Origin: a virus | Virus record (IMG/VR): IMGVR_UViG_3300009706_000010 | Span: 1 to 55,698 of that record | Reading direction: 5' to 3' (one strand) | Length of the DNA stretch: 55,698 bases | Shown: positions 1-6,600 of the stretch, one piece after another | How the letters are laid out: each line of letters starts with the position of its first letter | Position numbering within the stretch: the stretch's first letter is position 1 | Position numbers and translations under genes: made by a program | The notes under the pieces: generated by a model | What the model saw: the letters and a program-made list of their open reading frames with translations, nothing else | Databases searched by the model: none | Told to the model about the DNA's origin: nothing

Positions 1-41
1 ATATACCCTGTGGATTTAGGCGGAGTGAGGCGCCGAAAGAC
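1..41. repeat. Terminal direct repeat, left copy
   Basis: These 41 bases recur as the last 41 bases of the window (55658-55698) with one difference: A at position 18, G at 55675. This supports a circular or terminally redundant molecule. In the reading frame of the small gene that ends at 55685, the A version makes a TAG stop where the G version has a Trp codon. Confidence 0.9.
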
Positions 42-61
42 CGCGCCCTCCCTTCGCGTAG

Positions 62-76
62 ATTTTGGTCCAAAAT
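62..76. promoter_or_regulatory. Perfect palindrome upstream of HNH gene
   Basis: The sequence ATTTTGG-T-CCAAAAT is a perfect 7+1+7 inverted repeat in the short leader before the first gene. It resembles the 'gattttggtaatatcaaatc' block of the early promoter at 39905 but has no TTGAC box in front of it. It may be an operator; no function can be assigned. Confidence 0.45.
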
Positions 77-122
77 GGTAGTTGTCAGAAAACGCGATTT
101 CACAAAGGTGGAGGAACGGGGC

Positions 123-785
123 ATGGCGGGAAGACCCGGTAGGTCTGGACGGAAGCCGAAGGGCACGGAAGCTCACGTTTTAGCTGGCAGTTACCGGAAG
201 GATCTGCACGGGCCGGTCCCGTTGGGGCTCTCTCTCGATCGCTCGAAATCCTACCGCTGGCGACATGGAGGCAAGTGTGCAAACTGCGGGAATCCAACGT
301 GCTTGAGTAGCCTGCGTTGCCTCCCCTGTCATAGACGTTACACAGCGGCAAAGGTGAGGGTATGCGTCCACTGTGGTTGCGACGTTCTCGGGCGCGGGAA
401 TGGCATCAGAACATGCAGCTACGCGTGTTTCCTCGCTCGAAAACTGAGTTTGGCAGAAAAACACAGGAAGCTGGGGTCAAGGGCGGAACGGGCTCGTCAA
501 CGCAGGCGCCGTGCCAGTTTTCGGCGGAAGGCGCGTGGCGGGAAGCTCGAAGTGGGCAGGTGGCGGCGAATCTGCGAACGGGACTGTTGGGTTTGCTGGG
601 TCTGCGGAGGCGGAATTGACCCGACGTTAGCAGTCCCTCACAGGCTCGCCGGGACGGCGGATCACGTGATCGCGCTGTTGGACGGCGGGAGTGATACCGA
701 TGGCAATATCAAGGCTGCTCACATGACGTGCAATTCTAGGCGCGGGAGATTAGAACGGCTGAGTAGGCCGGAAGGTGTTTCTTGA
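123..785 (+). CDS. HNH endonuclease with terminase-small-subunit-like N-terminus
   Basis: The C-terminal third carries an HNH-type nuclease core: CWVCWVCGGG, then an ADHVIAL segment supplying the general-base His, then the H-x3-N segment AAHMTCNSR. The middle holds CxxC pairs (CANCG, CLPCH, CVHCG, CSYAC) that probably bind zinc. The first 35 residues, beginning MAGRPGRSGRKP and including YRKDLHGPVP, closely match the start of the terminase small subunit encoded at 985. HNH proteins next to terminase genes assist cos cleavage in HK97-like phages, so a packaging role is plausible; a homing endonuclease that captured a terminase start is the alternative. The start at 123 is chosen because GGAGG lies about 8 bases upstream. 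Confidence 0.85.
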   Translation: MAGRPGRSGRKPKGTEAHVLAGSYRKDLHGPVPLGLSLDRSKSYRWRHGGKCANCGNPTCLSSLRCLPCHRRYTAAKVRVCVHCGCDVLGRGNGIRTCSYACFLARKLSLAEKHRKLGSRAERARQRRRRASFRRKARGGKLEVGRWRRICERDCWVCWVCGGGIDPTLAVPHRLAGTADHVIALLDGGSDTDGNIKAAHMTCNSRRGRLERLSRPEGVS

Positions 786-940
786 CCATCAACATCAGGC
801 TCGCGGACCTCACCCCGGAGGAGCGCGAGCACTTCGAGGAGAGGGCGGCGATTCGGGAGTTCGAGGGTAACGAAAGTCGGGAGGACGCTGAACGCGCTGC
901 GCTGGCGGAAGTTCTTGACCGCAGGCGGAAGAACCTGTGA
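782..940 (+). CDS. Small hypothetical protein
   Basis: A 52-residue, highly charged protein (starts MTINIRLADLTPEER, ends LDRRRKNL) uses a TTG start that overlaps the TGA of the HNH gene (TTGA). It is predicted helical, has no membrane segment and no family is recognised. Its position between the HNH gene and terminase small subunit suggests a packaging-operon accessory protein. The start codon is uncertain. Confidence 0.55.
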   Translation: MTINIRLADLTPEEREHFEERAAIREFEGNESREDAERAALAEVLDRRRKNL

Positions 941-984
941 TATTCTGCCTTTGGCACAAAATGACATTGGAGAGACGCTAAGGC

Positions 985-1560
985 ATGGCAGGCAGGAAGG
1001 GCAGATCAGGCCGGAAACGGATACCGGCTGAGGTGCATGCCGCTCGTGGGACATACCGGGCTGACCGCCACGGGCCGCTGCCTGACGGGGTGACGCCGGT
1101 CGTCATCAGGGGCGCCTTCTCTGGCGTCTCACGCAGGCCGTCAGAGGCTCCGTCGGTGGCAGATGTCGCGCCACCGATGCCTTATCTCACCGCTGAGGAC
1201 TGCCCGGCCATCCTGACGCCTGAGGGCGCGACGTTTTGGGAGAAGTTGATCACCGCCCGGCCCACCGAAAAAGTCTACGAGCAAGCGGTGGCGACTTACG
1301 TGCAGGCTTGGGAGACATGGCAGCGAGCGGTTCGGCTGATTCAGTCGGTGGGCGATGTCGTGCGGCAGGGCGAGGGGAAGACGGCGCGACCGATTCAGAA
1401 CCCGAACCATGCGATTCGCCGGGACGCAGAGAAGACAATGCTTGACGTTGGCCGGTTCCTTGGCTGGCAGTCGAAGGACGCGGCGAGTGACCGCAGAGGC
1501 GAGGAAGCACCGACGGTGACCCGGCTTGAGGCGTTCTTGGCGTCGAGAAATGGACGCTGA
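985..1560 (+). CDS. terS: Terminase small subunit (P27-like)
   Basis: The DNA-recognition subunit of the packaging motor, 191 residues. It has the basic N-terminus MAGRKGRSGRKR, then PYLTAEDCPAILTPEGATFWEKL, a central helical region (YEQAVATYVQAWETWQRA) and a C-terminal AEKTMLDVGRFLGW helix. This order is typical of the P27 family, which recognises the packaging site. The large subunit is about 5 kb downstream at 6597, an unusually wide separation. The start has GGAGAG roughly 12 bases upstream. Confidence 0.85.
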   Translation: MAGRKGRSGRKRIPAEVHAARGTYRADRHGPLPDGVTPVVIRGAFSGVSRRPSEAPSVADVAPPMPYLTAEDCPAILTPEGATFWEKLITARPTEKVYEQAVATYVQAWETWQRAVRLIQSVGDVVRQGEGKTARPIQNPNHAIRRDAEKTMLDVGRFLGWQSKDAASDRRGEEAPTVTRLEAFLASRNGR

Positions 1561-1925
1561 TGGCTTTCACACCTCCACTCACCGAGTCTAAGTGTTTCGC
1601 GGCGGCGGCTTCCGGATTGTCACAGGCGGCGAATGACGCTTCGGAAGCCGTTCGGAAGTTTGGCGAGGCATGTGGTCACGATCCTCAGCGGCGTTTACGT
1701 GGGGGTATCCCTGAGGTAGCGGTAGCTGCTCTGCACGGCACTGAAGTCGTCGTTCCGGCTGCGGCGCTGGAGCCATTTGAGCGAATCCAGATATCACGAG
1801 CCAACCACAGGCGGCACGAGGTCAACAAGGCGGCTGAGCGGCGGAATCAGGAGGCGCCTCCGGTAATGCCGGAGGAGGCTCCGGCGCAAAACACCGGTGA
1901 TCGGCGAATCACCTTCGAGGAGTAG
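1560..1925 (+). CDS. Hypothetical protein with LHGxExVVP motif
   Basis: A 121-residue protein whose ATG overlaps the terminase small subunit stop by one base (TGATG). Its centre, VAALHGTEVVVPAAALEPF, resembles the C-terminal motif of this phage's own tape measure protein (VLHGREAVVPVDKAQEF), a motif frequent at the ends of tape measure proteins. The C-terminus GDRRITFEE is encoded by DNA that also supplies the SD (GAGGAGTA) for the next gene. The N-terminal half is predicted helical. Function unknown. Confidence 0.7.
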   Translation: MAFTPPLTESKCFAAAASGLSQAANDASEAVRKFGEACGHDPQRRLRGGIPEVAVAALHGTEVVVPAAALEPFERIQISRANHRRHEVNKAAERRNQEAPPVMPEEAPAQNTGDRRITFEE

Positions 1926-1927
1926 TG

Positions 1928-2548
1928 ATGGCAAAGCGAGCAGCGAAACCAGTGGCGCAACCGCTGTCGGACTTCCGCCCTTTGGCGGAGGGGAAAAACC
2001 CAAACAAGCACACACAGCAGGGCATGGGCCAGCTTGATTCGGCGATGTCTCGGCACGGGTTTACCACACCGATGACGGCGGCTGCCGACGGGGATATTCT
2101 GGACGGGAACGCCAGATTGGAGAAGGCAGGCGAGCGCTTCCCCGGCGTGGACCCGATCGTGATCGAGCATGACGGGACGCGACCGATTATCGCCGTTCGG
2201 ACGGATATCGCGTCAGCGGATGACCCGTTAGCGCGAGACATCATCGTGTCATCGAACCGGATCTCTGAGGCCAACCTTGATTACGATCTGGCGGTGCTTC
2301 ATGGGCTGGCGGCGGATGGGCTCGACTTGACACCGTATGAATTCCCGGCAGACCTCTTGGCGCCGGTGAGCTCGGGTTCTGGCTTCAGTCCGTCCGTTGA
2401 GCCCACTGTCGGCGGTTCGGGCGCTGTCACGGACGCTCAGGTGGCGGCGACCGGAGAGCGGCTGACAGCGCAGGTAACAACGGAGGCTCCGGCGATTCGT
2501 GAGGTCGTCTGTCCTCACTGTGGCAAGGACTTCGGCATCGAGGGGTGA
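1928..2548 (+). CDS. ParB-like nuclease-domain protein with zinc-finger tail
   Basis: A 206-residue ParB/sulfiredoxin-fold protein. The opening PLSDFRPLAEGKNPNKHTQQGMGQLDSAM and the DGDILDGNARLEKAGERFPG segment match the ParB N-terminal domain that binds or cleaves nucleotides and DNA. The last residues carry CPHCGKDF, half of a zinc ribbon. Phages often carry such proteins near terminase genes, sometimes with DNA-modification enzymes. The ATG at 1928 is preferred over a GTG one codon earlier because GAGGAG precedes it at good spacing. Confidence 0.75.
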   Translation: MAKRAAKPVAQPLSDFRPLAEGKNPNKHTQQGMGQLDSAMSRHGFTTPMTAAADGDILDGNARLEKAGERFPGVDPIVIEHDGTRPIIAVRTDIASADDPLARDIIVSSNRISEANLDYDLAVLHGLAADGLDLTPYEFPADLLAPVSSGSGFSPSVEPTVGGSGAVTDAQVAATGERLTAQVTTEAPAIREVVCPHCGKDFGIEG

Positions 2549-2550
2549 AT

Positions 2551-2769
2551 ATGGCTGGCGATAAGGACAAAACACCGGTGGTCCAGGCGCAGAATACGTG
2601 CAAGCACTGTTGGCATCTTCAGCGGGAGGTCCGGTCCACCTTTTCTGGGGTGGACAGCGAGGTATGCTGCCGGTGTGGGCTCTGGCGGCATCGGAAGTGG
2701 GTGCTGGCGAAAGATCCGAAGCACGGCCCGTTCGCAGCGGCGACCATCAAGAAATACGTGAAGGAATGA
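2551..2769 (+). CDS. Small zinc-ribbon protein
   Basis: A 72-residue protein with two CxxC pairs (CKHC near residue 17 and CCRC near residue 41), which predict a zinc ribbon. A GTG at 2545 overlapping the previous stop is an alternative start; the ATG at 2551 has GAGGGG at suitable spacing. It lies in the accessory block between the terminase genes. Function unknown. Confidence 0.65.
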   Translation: MAGDKDKTPVVQAQNTCKHCWHLQREVRSTFSGVDSEVCCRCGLWRHRKWVLAKDPKHGPFAAATIKKYVKE

Positions 2770-3161
2770 CCATCGCCACGAATACTCTTGCGCTCGGACT
2801 GGTGAGCACGTATGGCCGGGCGATTGCCACGGAGATTGCTACGGCGATTCTTGCAGCGACAAACGAGGAGCCGTTCGACCGCTTCGCCCGGCTGGTCGCA
2901 GCGATGCCGTTCCAAGTCGCGGTGACCATGCCGGATAATCCTCACTCCTACACCTTACGCCGGAAGTGGGATGACGATGCGGACTTCGTGTTCTGTGTCA
3001 ATTTCATCCGGTCGGATGGCTACAAGGCGCGGTTCGGGCGCTACGACTTCCCGCAACTGGACTGCGGTGAATTCTTCTATTGGACTATGTATGACGACAT
3101 CAAGGACACAGCTCTGTTCAATCGGAAGCCGCTGAGTCAGAAGGGAGTGCCGCGCCGGTGA
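2766..3161 (+). CDS. Hypothetical accessory protein
   Basis: A 131-residue soluble protein (MTIATNTLALGLVSTYG...) whose ATG overlaps the end of the zinc-ribbon gene. The middle is rich in aromatic and charged residues (RRKWDDDADFVFCVNFIRSDGY) and there is no obvious catalytic motif. It is translationally coupled to the glycosyltransferase-like gene downstream through a 4-base overlap, so it probably belongs to the same accessory operon. No family recognised. Confidence 0.6.
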   Translation: MTIATNTLALGLVSTYGRAIATEIATAILAATNEEPFDRFARLVAAMPFQVAVTMPDNPHSYTLRRKWDDDADFVFCVNFIRSDGYKARFGRYDFPQLDCGEFFYWTMYDDIKDTALFNRKPLSQKGVPRR

Positions 3162-3712
3162 CTCGAATTATTGTGACGACTATGCCGGACTCGCGGTTTA
3201 TTTCGTATCTGCTCGATCGGCTGCCGACACTGGAGGTCGTGGAGGACACGAAGCGGGATGCGTGGGATACCTACATGCGCTCACTAGAAGTGCAGGGCGA
3301 CGATCCAGCGATCCACATGGAGGACGATATTCTCCTGACTCGTGACTTTGCCGCGAAGGCGCAGGCCGTGATCGACAAACGCCCGGATTCGGTCATCCAG
3401 TTCTTCAGTATGCGCGGCAAGGACTTGACGGTAGGTTCGAGGTGGGACCGTCAGTTCGCCATGAATCAATGCACTTACCTGCCTGCCGGATACCCGGCGG
3501 CGTTCATGCCGTTCGCGGAGTCGTGGACCCGTCGTGCAGAGAATCCGTATGGCTACGATACGTGTTTCAACGACTGGCTGCGCTCTCGCCGTGAGCCGTA
3601 TTGGATCTCTGTCCCCTCGCTCGTTGAGCATCGCGTGGCTGTGAGCAGGATCGCGAGGTCGCGAAGCTCAAGGCGGCAGAGTAAGACGTTCACGGATCTT
3701 GACGAGGAGTAG
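3158..3712 (+). CDS. Glycosyltransferase-like protein
   Basis: A 184-residue protein beginning at a GTG that overlaps the previous stop. The segment AIHMEDDILLTRDF resembles the acidic metal/nucleotide-sugar motif (ExDD) of small glycosyltransferases, and the C-terminal VPSLVEHRVAVSR...SKTF resembles the end seen in phage-encoded members. The target could be modified DNA bases, virion protein or host glycan; the sequence does not decide. It shares an operon with oxygenase-, methyltransferase- and PP-loop-type genes. The C-terminal LDEE codons double as the SD for the next gene. Confidence 0.6.
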   Translation: MTRIIVTTMPDSRFISYLLDRLPTLEVVEDTKRDAWDTYMRSLEVQGDDPAIHMEDDILLTRDFAAKAQAVIDKRPDSVIQFFSMRGKDLTVGSRWDRQFAMNQCTYLPAGYPAAFMPFAESWTRRAENPYGYDTCFNDWLRSRREPYWISVPSLVEHRVAVSRIARSRSSRRQSKTFTDLDEE

Positions 3713-3713
3713 A

Positions 3714-4235
3714 ATGGCGACATTCAAGTGGAACACTCCGTTGTCCCATCAGCGGTCACAGCCGGTCCTTCGCTATCGCGACATCTCGTTACCGGACTCG
3801 ATCGGGCTTTACCCGGAGATGTTGGAGCAGATGTTCCCGTCGGCGAATCACTCGTTGAAAACGTGGGGTAGGACTCCCGGCGTCAAGGAAAACGATCCTC
3901 ACTGGATTGGGGTCCGGAAGCAGACACCGTTGCACACGGACAAGGCATACCCTCGCTACACGCACCAGATCATGGTCAACGTCGATCCGGGTTTCTGCTT
4001 GCGCGGTGTGTCGCTGGCTGAGATTCAGTTGAAGCGGGGCCGGTATTTCGTGCTGGACACGCATAGCCCTCACCAGTTATTCGCCGGAGGAAATTGGCCG
4101 GCTCCACAGTGGTATCTGGCACTGTCGCTGGACACCTTCGTGGACGACGCACCGGACGCTGACGTTATCCACGCGCTGCTCGGCTACGCTGCGACCTTCA
4201 AGTTCGATGACGTTCACCCGATGCCGCTCACGTAG
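3714..4235 (+). CDS. Putative 2OG-Fe(II) oxygenase / cupin-fold protein
   Basis: A 173-residue protein. An H-x-D pair (PLHTDKAY, His74 and Asp76) and a distal histidine in VLDTHSPHQLF (His117 or His120), about 43 residues later and following a predicted beta strand, fit the facial triad of 2-oxoglutarate/Fe(II) oxygenases. An arginine for 2-oxoglutarate is not obvious, so the assignment is tentative. Such enzymes can hydroxylate bases or small molecules. It lies between the glycosyltransferase-like and methyltransferase genes. The start has GAGGAG upstream. Confidence 0.5.
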   Translation: MATFKWNTPLSHQRSQPVLRYRDISLPDSIGLYPEMLEQMFPSANHSLKTWGRTPGVKENDPHWIGVRKQTPLHTDKAYPRYTHQIMVNVDPGFCLRGVSLAEIQLKRGRYFVLDTHSPHQLFAGGNWPAPQWYLALSLDTFVDDAPDADVIHALLGYAATFKFDDVHPMPLT

Positions 4236-4241
4236 GGCGCC

Positions 4242-4793
4242 ATGGGCAGAGTCTCGTATCTTCGCGACATCCGCCGAAAGCTCGGGACGGTTGGCCGCGT
4301 GGCAGAGATCGGTGTGCTGCGCGGTCGCTTCGCTGCCTCCCTCCTCGCTGAGCTTCGGCCACGGGAACTAATCCTCGTGGACCCATGGCGGCAGATGGAT
4401 CACACCTATTCTTCGTCTGCCTCCGCTTGGGACTTCCGGCATGATTACGTTCAGAAGCGGTTCGAAGGCGACAAGCGTGTTCGGATACTTCGGGCTACCT
4501 CCCTTGAAGCGGCGCCGCTCATCATGGACGGCTCACTCGATCTGGTCTACATCGATGCTGACCATCGCGAGGAGTCGGTTTTGGCAGACCTGATCGCGTG
4601 GGCGCCGAAGGTCAGAGACGGTGGGTTCATCGCCGGTCACGACTTCACGCCGGATGATCCTCGAACTCGCGAGGTCGTGTCGGCTGTGCGGCGGTTCTTC
4701 GGCCCGGACTTCGAGCGGATCGTGTCGCCTCTGGAGCGTGAGGGCACCGGAGCCCGTCACATGCCTCGCTCCTACTTCCTGAGGGTGGAATAG
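4242..4793 (+). CDS. Class I SAM-dependent methyltransferase
   Basis: A 183-residue Rossmann-fold methyltransferase of the Methyltransf_24/FkbM-like type. Motif I is VAEIGVLRGRFAASLL, the acidic end of strand 2 is LILVDPW, and the later strand with DLVYIDADHREE followed by VRDGGFIAGHDF is characteristic. This family mostly methylates sugars or small molecules rather than DNA bases, and no DPPY-type motif is present. The neighbouring glycosyltransferase- and oxygenase-like genes suggest a common modification pathway. Confidence 0.8.
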   Translation: MGRVSYLRDIRRKLGTVGRVAEIGVLRGRFAASLLAELRPRELILVDPWRQMDHTYSSSASAWDFRHDYVQKRFEGDKRVRILRATSLEAAPLIMDGSLDLVYIDADHREESVLADLIAWAPKVRDGGFIAGHDFTPDDPRTREVVSAVRRFFGPDFERIVSPLEREGTGARHMPRSYFLRVE

Positions 4794-5929
4794 TGCCTCC
4801 GGCGTCTGCGAAGATCTACCTTCCGGAGAACGTGCTGGAGGCGGCGCTGGACCGGATTCGTTGGGTCTATGACCACTTCGAGTATGTCGATGTGTCCTTC
4901 TCGGGCGGCAAGGACAGCACGGTTGTCCTGAACCTCGCCCTGCAAGTCGCGGAGGAGAAGGGGCGTTTGCCGGTCCCGGTCGTGTTCATCGATCAAGAGG
5001 CGGAATGGGCCACGGTGATTGAATACATCCGCTCGGTGATGTCAGATCCACGCGTCGATTGCCAATGGCTTCAGGTGCCGATCCGGCTTTTCAACGCGAC
5101 CTCGACGGCTCACCCGTGGCTTCATTGCTGGAATCCGGAGGAGGAAGTGGAGTGGATTCGCCCGAAGGAAGCGGACTCGATTCACGAGAACGTCTACGGG
5201 ACTGACCGATTCGTGAAGCTGTTCGAAGCCTACGAGTATCACCACCGGCCCGATGTTCCAGTGGCATCGCTGACCGGCGTGAGGGCGGAGGAGAGCCCGG
5301 CCCGGCGTCTCGGGCTGACGGTCTACGAGACGTTCAAAGGCGTGACGTGGGGCTCGGTGAAGAACAAGGGCGTTGACCACTACTCCTTCCATCCGCTCTA
5401 TGATTGGCGCACCTCGGACATCTGGAAGGCGATTCACGACCATTCGTGGGCCTACACCAAACTGTATGACTGGCAATATCAGTATGGGACTCCGCTTCGT
5501 GAGATGAGGGTGTCGAACGTCCACCACGAGACGGCTGTCAAGACGCTGTTTCATCTTCAGGAGATCGAGCCGGAGACGTGGAATAGAATCACGAAGCGGC
5601 TGCAAGGGACGAACACGGCGGCAATGCTGGCGGAGAACTTCATGTCGCCGTCGAAGCTTCCGCCGATGTTCACGGACTGGCGCGACTACCGAAACCATCT
5701 GCTGAAGAACCTGATTCCGGGTGAGAGCGATCGGGCCTACTACCGGAAGACCTTCGCAGCCTACGATGCCCGTTACGCCGGTGCGAAGCCTACCACGCTG
5801 AAATCGCTGGTGTCCACGCAGATTTCGGTGCTACTGGTGAATGACAGAGAGGGGACGAAGTTGAGCACATTCCGCGCAAACAATGGCGTCGAAGCGAAGG
5901 GGCTTCGGCAGGCTCGGGTGAAGTCGTGA
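4793..5929 (+). CDS. PAPS-reductase-family PP-loop enzyme (IbrA-like)
   Basis: A 378-residue ATP-pyrophosphatase-fold protein with the PP-loop SFSGGKDS at residues 35-42 and the long C-terminal extension typical of IbrA-like proteins (DUF3440-type). It is directly followed, with a 4-base GTGA overlap, by a ParB-domain protein, the IbrA-IbrB arrangement known from enterobacterial and phage genomes. Relatives such as DndC activate substrates by adenylation for sulfur transfer; whether this one handles sulfur is not shown. The GTG start overlaps the methyltransferase stop by one base. Confidence 0.82.
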   Translation: MPPASAKIYLPENVLEAALDRIRWVYDHFEYVDVSFSGGKDSTVVLNLALQVAEEKGRLPVPVVFIDQEAEWATVIEYIRSVMSDPRVDCQWLQVPIRLFNATSTAHPWLHCWNPEEEVEWIRPKEADSIHENVYGTDRFVKLFEAYEYHHRPDVPVASLTGVRAEESPARRLGLTVYETFKGVTWGSVKNKGVDHYSFHPLYDWRTSDIWKAIHDHSWAYTKLYDWQYQYGTPLREMRVSNVHHETAVKTLFHLQEIEPETWNRITKRLQGTNTAAMLAENFMSPSKLPPMFTDWRDYRNHLLKNLIPGESDRAYYRKTFAAYDARYAGAKPTTLKSLVSTQISVLLVNDREGTKLSTFRANNGVEAKGLRQARVKS

Positions 5930-6600
5930 CCTCGCCCTCTGTTCCGTCAGAGCTATCACATGGGCTCAGGGCATTCATCCATGGTGCGTATGAACGCTTG
6001 GACGCAATGAACGCTATTCGCGAGATATTGCACGACTTGTCGCCGAACGCTTCCTCGCCGGTCGATCTGGTGCGATGGATTCCGATCGAGGGCATCGAGG
6101 CGAACGACTACAATCCGAATGCCGTGGCTCAGGTGGAGATGGGCCTATTGCAGAAAAGCATCGAGCATGACGGCTACACGCAGCCTCTTGTTACCATCTT
6201 CGATGCAGAGCGGGGCAAGTTCATCATCGTGGACGGCTTCCACCGGTATTTCGTCGGGAAGAACAGCGAGACGATTCGCGGCAGCGTGAATGGTCGGCTG
6301 CCCTGCGTCGTCATCGAGAAGGACATCAACGATCGCATGGCAAGCACGGTGCGGCATAACCGCGCCCGGGGCAAGCACTCGATTGGCGGTATGGCGTCGA
6401 TGGTGTTCGCGATGCTGGAAAACGGATGGACTGATGCGGAGATCTGCAACGAGCTTGGCATGGAGCCGGAGGAGGTGCTGCGGCTGAAGCACATAACGGG
6501 CTTCTCGCGGCTGTTCGAGAACGCGGAGTATAGCCGGGCATGGGTCACGAAGACGCAGACCCGTGTGCGTCTCGCAGCGGAGGCAGGCGGCGACAAGTGA
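5926..6600 (+). CDS. ParB-domain protein (IbrB-like)
   Basis: A 224-residue partner of the PP-loop enzyme. Residues about 48-130 form a ParB nuclease-like domain (VRWIPIEGIEANDYNPNAV, then KFIIVDGFHRYFVG and the conserved VRHNRARG), followed by a helix-turn-helix-like segment (WTDAEICNELGMEPEEVLRL). The product probably works with the upstream enzyme. Its TGA overlaps the GTG start of terminase large subunit, so this accessory cassette is translationally coupled to packaging. Confidence 0.82.
   Translation: MTSPSVPSELSHGLRAFIHGAYERLDAMNAIREILHDLSPNASSPVDLVRWIPIEGIEANDYNPNAVAQVEMGLLQKSIEHDGYTQPLVTIFDAERGKFIIVDGFHRYFVGKNSETIRGSVNGRLPCVVIEKDINDRMASTVRHNRARGKHSIGGMASMVFAMLENGWTDAEICNELGMEPEEVLRLKHITGFSRLFENAEYSRAWVTKTQTRVRLAAEAGGDK

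Noticed and set aside
915-943. Promoter-like TTGACC-17-TGATAT before terminase small subunit
   Set aside because: The -35 box is fair but the -10 is poor, it lies inside the upstream small gene and lacks the A-rich block; not enough to call.
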